This document shows, in pieces, positions 1 to 5,874 of a stretch of 9,896 nucleotides of DNA. The notes under the pieces are model-generated. The model was not told where the DNA came from and did no database searches. It was given only the letters and a program-made list of their open reading frames with translations. Source of the stretch: Acetobacteraceae bacterium. GTDB lineage: Bacteria; Pseudomonadota; Alphaproteobacteria; Acetobacterales; Acetobacteraceae. The DNA is taken from NCBI GenBank assembly GCA_947475475.1, contig CANJOG010000045.1, positions 1 through 9,896 of the forward strand, read 5' to 3'. The translations under genes were made by a program, and so were the position numbers. Each line of letters starts with the position of its first letter. The first letter of the stretch is position 1.

Positions 1-73
1 GTTCCGCCGGCACCAGAGCCTCCGGGCTCAAATAGGTGAAAAGCGCCCCAGTCTGTTCGTCCTCACCCCGCAT
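1..73 (-). CDS. Transposase, N-terminal fragment cut by window edge
   Basis: On the - strand an ATG at 73 opens 24 codons that run off the left edge. The product begins MRGEDEQTGALFTYLSPEAL and continues VPAE. This pattern (MRGED/Q-x-G-x-L-F-x-Y near the start, then a VP-A segment) is how many IS5/IS1182-type DDE transposases of proteobacteria begin, in the InsH-like N-terminal domain. I see only this stretch, so the catalytic residues are outside the window and the family name is from recollection. A purine-rich GGCGGAG lies directly against the ATG, which is too close for an ideal ribosome site; poor initiation is common for transposases. The intact length and the far end of the element cannot be judged. 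Confidence 0.7.
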   Translation of the reverse strand, partial: MRGEDEQTGALFTYLSPEALVPAE

Positions 74-149
74 CTCCGCCCCCGCAAACTTCGGAGCAAC
101 AGAATCAGATAGCAGACGATTTGTGTAGTGAATTTCCGCAGCCTGCTAG
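74..149 (-). mobile_element. Probable terminal region of the insertion sequence
   Basis: This is the stretch between the transposase start and the likely outer end of the element. At 131-149, read on the - strand, it gives CTAGCAGGCTGCGGAAATT. A GGCTGCGGAAA core is, from memory, typical of the ends of this transposase group, and the palindromic CTAG at 146-149 would fit a 4-bp target site. The other end of the element lies outside the window, so neither the inverted repeat pair nor the target duplication can be confirmed. The neighbouring coiled-coil gene reads into this region and stops in it at 105. Confidence 0.4.
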
Positions 150-1103
150 TTGATCCTGATAGCGGCGAGCCAACGCTTGGTAACGGCGGTCTAAATTCTT
201 GATGACCTGCCGCTCATTGAACTCGGTTGTTTGCTGTCCGCCAAACCAGCCCTTCTGCGCATCAGATAGACGTCGAAAATCAGCCTCAAACTCCTCGCTT
301 GCGTTCTCAACCAATTCTATAAGTTCATCACGAAGATGCCGCTTCAGCAGCTTCGCCCTACGCACAATGGCGGCGTACCGTTGACTTGCAACCCTTTCAA
401 TCTGATCAGAAACTTTATCAAGCTCCGTCGCGGCTGATACCGCTTCTCTATACTTCTCTTCGGCGCGAGCGATATCAGCAAGCTTTGTTCGGACAGAATC
501 GACCGCAACAAGAAGCACTGAACGGACTTGCTCAACGGTTACGCCCTTTGTTTCCTGCAAGAATTTCATGAGCGCCGCCTCGTCAAGCTCGAGCGCAAAT
601 TCTTTGGCAAGAGGAACAATATTGTCCTGCGAGCGCACCCAACCACGCACCTTGCTCGCAGCACTCGAGAGCGTCCCCATTACGCCGTCGCTGCTTTTCT
701 TGAATTGATCAGGCAATGGCACGGTGAGCGCGTTCGCAATATCCTGCGGGTCAATGGGATAGCTCTGAGGGTCAGTTAAGCACTTACCCATTTCGCGCAT
801 GATCGCGGATCGTTGAGTGGCGGAGAGACTGTTTGCCGCCACCTTGAGGGCTTGCACTGCCGTCCGAGCGGATTTGGGCGAGGACAATGCACGCAGCACG
901 AGTGCGCGCGCGAGATTAGAGTTCCCCAAAATTGATCCAATTTCCTCGCTGGCTGCCATTGCCAGGTCCAATTTCTTGGGAGAAACGAGCCCACCCGCCC
1001 CCAACAATGCTCCTATTACCTCAATGAATGGCTCAATTGCGGGTAATTGCTCCCTCTCCATCTCCTGAACCGTTGGAACGGGTAGCTTCAATTCTTGATC
1101 CAT
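105..1103 (-). CDS. Unrecognised coiled-coil protein, probably 3'-truncated
   Basis: A 332-residue protein I do not recognise. The ATG at 1103 is preferred over the in-frame GTGs at 1109 and 1106 because GAGG (complement of 1109-1112) lies 5 nt upstream of it. No signal peptide or convincing membrane helix is visible, only a short Gly-rich apolar patch at residues 29-40 (VIGALLGAGGLV). Residues 45-130 look helical. From about 195 to 318 the chain is strongly charged and helical, rich in E, R, K, A and L, as in a coiled coil. G+C is about half, well below the other genes, which suggests transfer. The last 14 codons (105-149) appear to come from the insertion-sequence end, so about 318 residues are native and the true C-terminus is lost. 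No P-loop, nuclease or toxin motif is seen. It could be one component of a lost accessory operon. Confidence 0.65.
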   Translation of the reverse strand: MDQELKLPVPTVQEMEREQLPAIEPFIEVIGALLGAGGLVSPKKLDLAMAASEEIGSILGNSNLARALVLRALSSPKSARTAVQALKVAANSLSATQRSAIMREMGKCLTDPQSYPIDPQDIANALTVPLPDQFKKSSDGVMGTLSSAASKVRGWVRSQDNIVPLAKEFALELDEAALMKFLQETKGVTVEQVRSVLLVAVDSVRTKLADIARAEEKYREAVSAATELDKVSDQIERVASQRYAAIVRRAKLLKRHLRDELIELVENASEEFEADFRRLSDAQKGWFGGQQTTEFNERQVIKNLDRRYQALARRYQDQLAGCGNSLHKSSAI

Positions 1104-1113
1104 CACCACCTCG

Positions 1114-1130
1114 ATCAGTTTGAAACTGAT
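1114..1130. promoter_or_regulatory. 17-bp perfect palindrome, candidate operator
   Basis: ATCAGTTT (1114-1121), one G, then AAACTGAT (1123-1130) forms a perfect dyad with 8-bp arms and a 1-nt centre. It ends one base short of the Shine-Dalgarno sequence of the leftward gene (complement of 1107-1112). It also lies in the divergent spacer shared with efp. Size and symmetry fit a dimeric repressor site. In RNA a one-base loop would be strained, so a DNA role is more likely than a hairpin. No regulator gene is visible in the window. Confidence 0.4.
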
Positions 1131-1165
1131 TTGACGCCAGGGCAGCGATGAAATCCAGCCTTCCC

Positions 1166-1194
1166 TTGCCCCCTCCCCCCTGCCGGGCTAGAAG
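1166..1194 (+). promoter_or_regulatory. Possible sigma-70-type promoter for efp
   Basis: TTGCCC at 1166-1171 and TAGAAG at 1189-1194 are separated by 17 nt, each matching four of six consensus positions. A transcript would start near 1201, about 35 nt before the efp ATG. A small dyad (GGGC, 5 nt, GCCC; 1185-1197) overlaps the -10 box. The rest of the 1104-1235 spacer holds a pyrimidine-rich run and nothing else I can name. Confidence 0.35.
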
Positions 1195-1235
1195 CCCCGC
1201 ACGGAATTTCCCAACTTTGATGAGTTCTTTGACCC

Positions 1236-1802
1236 ATGAAGCAGCAGGCGAACCTGATCCGGGCCGGACAGGTCATTGAGCATGAAGGCCGTCGCTGGAC
1301 GGTGCTCAAGCAGCAGATCATCACCCCCGGCAAGGGCGGCGCATTCATCCAGGTGGAAATGCGCGACCTCAAGACCGGCAACAAGACCAATGAGCGCTGG
1401 CGCACCGCCGACACGGTCGAGCGGCTGATGACCGACAACAAGGAGTACACCTACTCCTACACCGAGGGTGAAAACCTGGTGCTCATGGACGATGAGACCT
1501 TCGAACAGCTGCATGTTCCGGTCGATCTGCTCGGCGACCAGGCCGCCTTCCTGCAGGACAACATGAAGCTCGAGGCCGATCTGGTCGAAGGCGATGTCGT
1601 CGGCCTGCATCTGCCCGCCACCGTCATCCTCGAAGTTGTCGAGGCCGATCCGGTGGTCAAGGGCCAGACCGCCGCCTCGTCCTACAAGCCGGCCAAGCTG
1701 TCCAATGGTGTGAAGTGCATGGTGCCCCCCTTCGTCGAGACCGGGGAACGCATCGTCGTGAAGACCGAAGACTCCTCCTACGTCGAACGCGCCAAGGGCT
1801 AA
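1236..1802 (+). CDS. efp: Elongation factor P
   Basis: Translation factor that binds ribosomes stalled on polyproline stretches and stimulates peptide-bond formation. The 188-residue product has the normal EF-P length and order: an N-terminal KOW-like domain (about 1-64) and two OB folds. The exposed loop reads PGKGG (31-35), so Lys33 is the tip lysine at the position modified in many bacteria. The chain then has GNKTNERWR (47-55) and the C-terminal signature EVVEADPVVKGQTAASSYKP, followed by VPPFVETGERIVV. The ATG at 1236 gives the family N-terminus; the upstream ribosome site is poor (only purine-rich TGATGAG). No EF-P modification gene is in the window. The neighbour downstream is a suhB-like gene, an arrangement I recall from other Alphaproteobacteria. 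Many products here contain Pro runs, including the Ala/Pro-rich protein at 3909, so EF-P is plausibly needed for them. Confidence 0.97.
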   Translation: MKQQANLIRAGQVIEHEGRRWTVLKQQIITPGKGGAFIQVEMRDLKTGNKTNERWRTADTVERLMTDNKEYTYSYTEGENLVLMDDETFEQLHVPVDLLGDQAAFLQDNMKLEADLVEGDVVGLHLPATVILEVVEADPVVKGQTAASSYKPAKLSNGVKCMVPPFVETGERIVVKTEDSSYVERAKG

Positions 1803-1822
1803 CCCCCAGGCGTGGCGTGACT

Positions 1823-1854
1823 GGCATAGGATGGGATTCAACCCACCCTATGCC
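1823..1854. repeat. 13-bp-arm inverted repeat downstream of efp
   Basis: GGCATAGGATGGG (1823-1835), a 6-nt loop, then CCCACCCTATGCC (1842-1854) pair at 12 of 13 positions. It begins 21 nt after the efp stop and could end transcription or protect the efp 3' end. No T run follows, so it is not a textbook intrinsic terminator; a dispersed palindromic repeat is equally possible. The rest of the spacer to 1943 holds a small CCCC-AAAC-GGGG dyad at 1890-1901, preceded by AAAAA. On the - strand that would read as a weak hairpin followed by T residues. Confidence 0.5.
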
Positions 1855-1943
1855 TCCTACGCCCACGACCGCCGACAATTACGAAAAATCCCCAAACGGG
1901 GTCAGATGCGTCCAGGGCCACATAACGACTGATCGGACCGAAC

Positions 1944-2774
1944 ATGGCGCAACGTCTCTCCGCCCACATGACCGTCATGCAGAACGCCGCCCAGCGCGCG
2001 TCCAAGCGCCTGCTGCGCGACTTCGCGGAGGTCGAGCAGCTCCAGGTCAGCATCAAGGGCCCGTCGGACTTCGTCTCCCAGGCCGATATCCGCGCCGAGC
2101 AGACCATCCGTGACGAACTCGCCAAGGCCCGCCCCGGCTACTCCTTCCTGATGGAGGAATCCGGCGCCTCGGGGTCGGACGCCTGGACCTGGCGCTGGGT
2201 CGTCGATCCGCTCGATGGCACCACCAACTTCCTGCATGGCATCCCTCATTGGGCGATCTCCATCGCGCTCGAACGCCGTTTCGAGGATGGCCACACCGAA
2301 ATCACCGCTGGCTGCATCTACAATCCGGTCAATGACGAGATGTTCTGGGCCGAAAAAGGCCTCGGCGCTTTCATGAACGACCGCCGCCTCCGCGTCTCCG
2401 CCCGGCGCGACTTCTCCGAGGCATTGTTCGCCACCGGCGTCCCCTTCGCCGTCTCCTCCGGCAAAACCCGCCTCGCTTTCGCCCGCACGCTCGGCACGCT
2501 GATGCCCCAGATCGCCGGCATCCGCCGCTTCGGCTCGGCCGCACTCGACCTCGCCTGGGTCGCCGCCGGCCGCTATGACGGGTTCTGGGAGCAGAACCTC
2601 CAGCCCTGGGACATTTCCGCCGGCATCCTGATCGTGCGCGAGGCCGGGGGCTTCGTCACCGACCCGCATGGCGCCGAGGAAATCGGCCGCGACGTGGTGG
2701 CCGCGAATCCGCACATGCATGCCAGATTGCGCGAAGCCGTGGCGGACGGCATCGCCACCTCCAACGGCTACTAA
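1944..2774 (+). CDS. suhB: Inositol monophosphatase family protein (SuhB-like)
   Basis: Mg2+-dependent phosphomonoesterase of the inositol monophosphatase family, 276 residues, cytoplasmic. The metal-site motifs are present in order: SQAD with Asp48, Glu71-Glu72 in FLMEES, then DPLDGTTNF (88-96) supplying Asp88 and Asp91, and PWDISAGILIVREAGG (221-236) supplying Asp223. These are the family's two signature regions, so the enzyme should be active; the substrate is probably myo-inositol 1-phosphate or a related sugar phosphate. In E. coli the orthologue also takes part in rRNA antitermination; whether this one does cannot be read from sequence. The ATG at 1944 has GGA 6 nt upstream. The doxX-like gene follows after 18 nt, so the two are probably co-transcribed. 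The symbol rests on family similarity rather than proven orthology. Confidence 0.93.
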   Translation: MAQRLSAHMTVMQNAAQRASKRLLRDFAEVEQLQVSIKGPSDFVSQADIRAEQTIRDELAKARPGYSFLMEESGASGSDAWTWRWVVDPLDGTTNFLHGIPHWAISIALERRFEDGHTEITAGCIYNPVNDEMFWAEKGLGAFMNDRRLRVSARRDFSEALFATGVPFAVSSGKTRLAFARTLGTLMPQIAGIRRFGSAALDLAWVAAGRYDGFWEQNLQPWDISAGILIVREAGGFVTDPHGAEEIGRDVVAANPHMHARLREAVADGIATSNGY

Positions 2775-2792
2775 CCGCGAGGGTCGGGCCGT

Positions 2793-3215
2793 ATGTTTCG
2801 CCTGACCGAGACTTTCTACCGATCCTGGACACCGCGCGCCTATGCGGTGCTCCGCATCGCCTCCGGCCTGCTGGTCATGGAGCGCGGCACGTCGAAGCTG
2901 TTCGAAATCCCCTATCAGGGCCCGGCGGTGAAACTCACCGCACTCACCGGCGTCATCGGCCTCGCCGAAGCCTTCGCCGGGCTGGCCCTTGCGCTGGGCT
3001 TCGCCAGCCGTCCCGCCGCCGCTTTGCTGGCCATCGGCATGGGCGTCTCCTACTGGCGCGGCCATGCCGATGCGAGCCCCTGGCCCCTGGTCAATGGCGG
3101 CGAGCTTCCGGTGCTGTTCTTCTTCGTCTTTCTCTACCTCTGCATCGGCGGCCCAGGCCCTTGGAGCATGGACAACCGGCGCGGCCCAAGTCCCAAACCC
3201 CAGGGCAAACGCTAA
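2793..3215 (+). CDS. DoxX family small membrane protein
   Basis: A 140-residue integral membrane protein with four predicted transmembrane helices at about 15-31, 47-69, 73-88 and 104-120, and a short basic C-terminal tail. The features fit the DoxX family: an Arg just before the first helix's SGLLV stretch, a RGTSKLF segment after helix 1, the G-rich second helix ending in GLALALGF, and the closing GPGPWSMD, which matches the GPG-x-x-S-x-D end of DoxX proteins. The biochemical role of such proteins is poorly defined; some affect redox or membrane homeostasis. GAGGG at 2779-2783 is a good ribosome site 9 nt before the ATG. The gene follows the suhB-like gene by 18 nt and precedes the VOC gene by 66 nt, so a short suhB-doxX-VOC transcript is plausible. 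Confidence 0.85.
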   Translation: MFRLTETFYRSWTPRAYAVLRIASGLLVMERGTSKLFEIPYQGPAVKLTALTGVIGLAEAFAGLALALGFASRPAAALLAIGMGVSYWRGHADASPWPLVNGGELPVLFFFVFLYLCIGGPGPWSMDNRRGPSPKPQGKR

Positions 3216-3264
3216 CCCTGAGCATTCCGCCTCTCGCGCCGATCCGCTACAACCAACAAAACCC

Positions 3265-3272
3265 AAGGGGAG
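3265..3272 (+). promoter_or_regulatory. Ribosome binding site of the VOC-family gene
   Basis: AAGGGGAG ends 9 nt before the ATG at 3282 and is one of the strongest Shine-Dalgarno sequences in the window. A weak promoter-like pair, TTCCGC (3225-3230) and TACAAC (3248-3253) with a 17-nt spacer, lies just upstream, so the gene may have some transcription of its own. Confidence 0.5.
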
Positions 3273-3281
3273 CAAACACCA

Positions 3282-3809
3282 ATGAGCAGAATTTTCGGCG
3301 ATATCACCCAGATCGCCTATCTCACCCGCGACCTGAAAAAGGCCGTCGCCTATTTCCATGACCGCCAGGGCATCGGCCCTTGGTTCATGGCCGAGAACCG
3401 GGTCATCCCGAACACCAATTACCGTGGCCAGATCGTCGATCTCGGCATGTCGGTGGGTCTGGCCAATTCCGGCTCGCTGCAACTCGAAATCATCGAGCCT
3501 GTCCGCGGCGCGCCGTCCATCTACAATGAATGGCTGGACCGCCACCCCGACGAGCTGCTGGTCCAGCACGTCTCCTCCTGGCCGGTCGATTTCCAGGCCC
3601 GCGAGACCGCCGCCTTCGCCGCCGGCTGGGAAGCCGTGCATGTCGGCGCCAATGAGCAGGGCCGCTTCGGCTATTACCAGCACAAGGACCATCCCGAATT
3701 CACCTTCGAGATGGCCGAACTCACCGAATCCCGCCGCCTGATGTTCAAGGCGATCCGCGAGGCCGCCGAGGGCTGGGACGGCGCCAACCCCTATCGTGGA
3801 CGCCCTTGA
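3282..3809 (+). CDS. VOC/glyoxalase-fold protein
   Basis: A 175-residue protein of the vicinal oxygen chelate superfamily, closest in style to the Glyoxalase_4/methylmalonyl-CoA-epimerase-like group. The first module opens with DITQIAYLTRDLKKAVAYF (7-25) and GIGPWF (30-35) and ends with the strand LQLEIIEP (67-73). The second holds LVQHVSSW (93-100) and closes with FTFEMAEL (140-147). Candidate metal ligands are Gln10, Glu69, His96 and Glu143. The first is Gln where classic glyoxalases have His; I recall this as common in the subgroup, so metal binding is still possible. The substrate is unknown. A strong ribosome site (3265-3272) supports the start. It may share a transcript with the upstream genes and is followed by hairpins, which fits the end of a unit. 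Confidence 0.85.
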   Translation: MSRIFGDITQIAYLTRDLKKAVAYFHDRQGIGPWFMAENRVIPNTNYRGQIVDLGMSVGLANSGSLQLEIIEPVRGAPSIYNEWLDRHPDELLVQHVSSWPVDFQARETAAFAAGWEAVHVGANEQGRFGYYQHKDHPEFTFEMAELTESRRLMFKAIREAAEGWDGANPYRGRP

Positions 3810-3813
3810 GCTT

Positions 3814-3846
3814 TTTGGCCCTGATAATTCTTACAAATCGGCCAAA
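3814..3846. repeat. Inverted repeat after the VOC gene
   Basis: TTTGGCC (3814-3820) and GGCCAAA (3840-3846) are perfect 7-bp arms separated by 19 A+T-rich nt. The loop contains GATAAT at 3823-3828, which resembles a -10 box, but no good -35 lies at the right distance (TTGAGC at 3806-3811 is only 11 nt away). It may be a regulatory dyad or part of a tandem terminator region with the stronger hairpin that follows. Confidence 0.3.
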
Positions 3847-3854
3847 CTGAGACC

Positions 3855-3885
3855 CCGGCGCCTCTCACGCGTTGAGAGGCGCCGG
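3855..3885. terminator. Perfect 13-bp-arm hairpin before the motor genes
   Basis: CCGGCGCCTCTCA (3855-3867), a 5-nt loop CGCGT, then TGAGAGGCGCCGG (3873-3885) form a perfect G+C-rich stem. It lies 46 nt after the VOC stop and 23 nt before the next ATG. This is strong enough to stop or stall RNA polymerase, but CAAAAGG follows instead of a T run, so intrinsic termination is uncertain. It could instead be a leader hairpin in the downstream transcript or a dispersed repeat. Confidence 0.45.
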
Positions 3886-3908
3886 CAAAAGGATTAGGAC
3901 TCGTACGG

Positions 3909-4706
3909 ATGCGCAGATTTCCGACACGAGCCCGCAAGCCCCTCCCCGGCCGCGCCATCGCGCTGGCCGTGTTACTTGCCTTGAGCGCCGCCCTGGCCGT
4001 CCCGGCCCAAGCCCAGGTCACCATCAACAATTCTGCCCTGGACGCGCTGGGCAAGCCCTACACGGCAGCCCCGAAGCCGCGTCCGGCACAGGTTCCGGCC
4101 AAGCCTGTCATCGCGCCAGCAACTCCCGCAGCCAACGCCCCATCCCCCGCCAAAATCGCCCCCGCTGCCACCGCAGCGCCTGCCGCACCGGCGCCGCCCC
4201 CGGCCGCACCGCCCATCACCCTGCCCGACGCCCCCCCGGCACTGGCCACATTGCCACCGCCCGCCGCCTCGCCGCGCCGCGCCCAATCCGCCGCACCGGT
4301 CATCCCGCTTGCCGCCGACGCCCCCGGCGAAGCCGCGCCACTGATTGACGGCACCTCAATCAGCTTCGGCCCCGGCCGCGCCGACCTCAATCCGCGCACC
4401 GAGGCGGCGATCCGCAAACTCGCCGCAACCGCCGCGACCAAACCTGACCAGCCCGTCACCATCCTCGCCTACGCCCCCGGCGTCCCCGAGGACCCCTCGA
4501 CCCCGCGCCGCCTTTCGCTCGCGCGGGGTATGGCCGCCCGTTCTGTCCTGCTCGCTGCCGGCATCGCTTCCGAACGCATCCTGATCCGCGCCATCGGCCC
4601 CGACCGGGCGCTCGGCGTCGCTGATCGCGCCGATATCATCATCGGCCCCGCCGACAACCGGGTCGCCTTCCCCCCATCCACACCCAAACCACCCACCGGG
4701 GGCTGA
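3909..4706 (+). CDS. Secreted Ala/Pro-rich protein with degenerate OmpA-like domain
   Basis: A 265-residue exported protein. Residues 1-35 are a Sec signal peptide: basic start, apolar core ALAVLLALSAALA, and an AQA cleavage site before Gln36. There is no Cys, so it is not a lipoprotein. Residues 53-145 are a low-complexity Ala/Pro linker. Residues 148-248 resemble an OmpA C-terminal domain: SISFGPGRADLNP, then RLSLARGMAARSVLLAAGI (201-219) and ERILIRAIG, matching the usual LS-x-x-RA-x-x-V-x-x-x-L-x-x-x-G pattern. The loop that normally reads G-[HY]-x-D is AYAPG (188-191 region), so the Asp that binds diaminopimelate appears missing while Arg206 is kept. AGGA at 3896-3899 is 9 nt upstream. 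It ends 4 nt before the MotA/TolQ-type gene, so it is probably a periplasmic partner of that motor. Recognition of the domain is moderate only. Confidence 0.72.
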   Translation: MRRFPTRARKPLPGRAIALAVLLALSAALAVPAQAQVTINNSALDALGKPYTAAPKPRPAQVPAKPVIAPATPAANAPSPAKIAPAATAAPAAPAPPPAAPPITLPDAPPALATLPPPAASPRRAQSAAPVIPLAADAPGEAAPLIDGTSISFGPGRADLNPRTEAAIRKLAATAATKPDQPVTILAYAPGVPEDPSTPRRLSLARGMAARSVLLAAGIASERILIRAIGPDRALGVADRADIIIGPADNRVAFPPSTPKPPTGG

Positions 4707-4710
4707 CCGC

Positions 4711-5856
4711 ATGACCCGCCCGACCCTCTATTTGCTGCGGATGCTGGTCTTCCTGCTGGCGGTGGTGGTTGTCGCTGTCCTACTTTACCCAGCGCTGGAA
4801 TCCGCCTTTGCCGCCAATCCGATCCTCAACGCCCTGATCGTGCTGGTGCTGCTGATCGGCGTGTTCTGGAACATCCGCCAGGTCCACCGGCTCGGCCCGG
4901 AAGTCGCCTGGCTGGAAGCCTTCCAGGCCGGCCGCGCCCGCCTCGCCTCGCTGCCTGCCCCGCGCCTGCTGGCGCCAATGGCCTCCATGCTCGCCGCCCG
5001 CCGCGCCGGGCGTGATGGCCAGGAGCGCATTACCCTGTCCGCCCCCGCCATGCGCTCCGTGCTGGATGGTCTGGCGAGCCGCCTCGATGAAGGCCGCGAA
5101 CTCTCGCGCTACATGACCGGCCTGCTGATCTTCCTCGGCCTGCTCGGCACCTTCTGGGGCTTGCTGCTCACCGTCAGCTCCGTCTCGGACGTCATCGGCT
5201 CGATGTCGGTCGGCTCCGGCGATATCAACGCTTTGTTCGAGCAGCTTAAATCCGGCCTCACCCGCCCGTTGCGCGGCATGGGCACGGCGTTTTCCTCCTC
5301 GATGCTCGGCCTCTCCGGTGCACTGGTGCTCGGCTTCCTCGATCTGACCGCCGGCCAGTCGCAGAACCGCTTCTTCAACGAGCTTGAGGAATTCCTCGCC
5401 GGCATCACCCGCCTCTCCTCGGGCGTGCTCGGCGGCGAGGGCGAGGGCGGCTCGGTGCCCGCCTATGTCCAGGCGCTGCTTGAACAGACCGCCGAGAACA
5501 TGGAATCCCTGCAAAACGTGATGCTGCGCGGCGAGGACCAGCGCGCCCAGCAGCACCAGTCCATGCTGACGCTGAATGACCGGCTCTCCACTCTCGCCGA
5601 GACCATGCGCTCCAGCCAGCAACTCATGCTGCGCATCGCCGAGGCGCAGATGGCGATCGCGCCGGCCTTGCAGCGTATGTCCGAACACGGCGCCGACGAT
5701 GCCGCCCGCGGCCATCTGCGCAATATCGAACTCTATCTCCAGCGCCTGATCGCCGAGACCGAAACCGGCCGCGCGCAAAGCACCGCCGAACTGCGCAACG
5801 AACTCCGCGTGCTGACCCGCACCATCGCGGCGATTTCCGAAGGCCCTTCATCATGA
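4711..5856 (+). CDS. MotA/TolQ/ExbB-type ion-channel subunit, non-flagellar
   Basis: A 381-residue inner-membrane protein. Predicted transmembrane helices lie at about 8-28, 38-54, 136-156 and 195-213. The third carries LGLLGTFWGLLLTV (142-155) and the fourth follows GLTRPLRGMGTAFSSSMLGL (182-201). Together they match the MotA/TolQ/ExbB core in which the channel subunits line an ion path beside a MotB/TolR/ExbD helix. The 80-residue cytoplasmic segment between helices 2 and 3 resembles this class. After helix 4 there is a long tail (about 215-376) that is Gln/Glu/Arg-rich and likely coiled coil, which TolQ and ExbB lack. The start has GGGGG 8 nt upstream. The MotB-like gene follows by 16 nt. 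With no flagellar, tol-pal or tonB genes nearby, it is probably a separate proton-driven motor whose output I cannot name. Confidence 0.85.
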   Translation: MTRPTLYLLRMLVFLLAVVVVAVLLYPALESAFAANPILNALIVLVLLIGVFWNIRQVHRLGPEVAWLEAFQAGRARLASLPAPRLLAPMASMLAARRAGRDGQERITLSAPAMRSVLDGLASRLDEGRELSRYMTGLLIFLGLLGTFWGLLLTVSSVSDVIGSMSVGSGDINALFEQLKSGLTRPLRGMGTAFSSSMLGLSGALVLGFLDLTAGQSQNRFFNELEEFLAGITRLSSGVLGGEGEGGSVPAYVQALLEQTAENMESLQNVMLRGEDQRAQQHQSMLTLNDRLSTLAETMRSSQQLMLRIAEAQMAIAPALQRMSEHGADDAARGHLRNIELYLQRLIAETETGRAQSTAELRNELRVLTRTIAAISEGPSS

Positions 5857-5874
5857 TCAGGGACTTTCCCTGAT
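5856..5874 (+). promoter_or_regulatory. Hairpin over stop and start at the channel/MotB-like junction
   Basis: ATCAGGGA (5856-5863), loop CTT, TCCCTGAT (5867-5874) is a perfect 8-bp stem. It begins at the last base of the channel gene's stop codon. It contains the MotB-like gene's Shine-Dalgarno (AGGGA, 5859-5863) in one arm and the first two bases of its ATG in the other. If it forms in mRNA, free ribosomes would be blocked from the second gene until a ribosome finishing the first gene opens the stem. That is the classic layout for translational coupling, inferred here from sequence alone. Confidence 0.5.

Noticed and set aside
1188..1841. 217-codon open frame on the - strand over efp
   Set aside because: efp is certain on the + strand; the antisense product shows no domain.
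1902..3692. 596-codon open frame on the - strand
   Set aside because: It lies opposite suhB-like, doxX-like and VOC genes with clear family motifs. Its composition is low-complexity Gly/Ala/Asp/Glu, as expected from G+C-biased codons read backwards.
4780..5778. 332-codon open frame on the - strand
   Set aside because: Antisense shadow of the channel gene; rich in Gly, Gln and Glu, without any motif.
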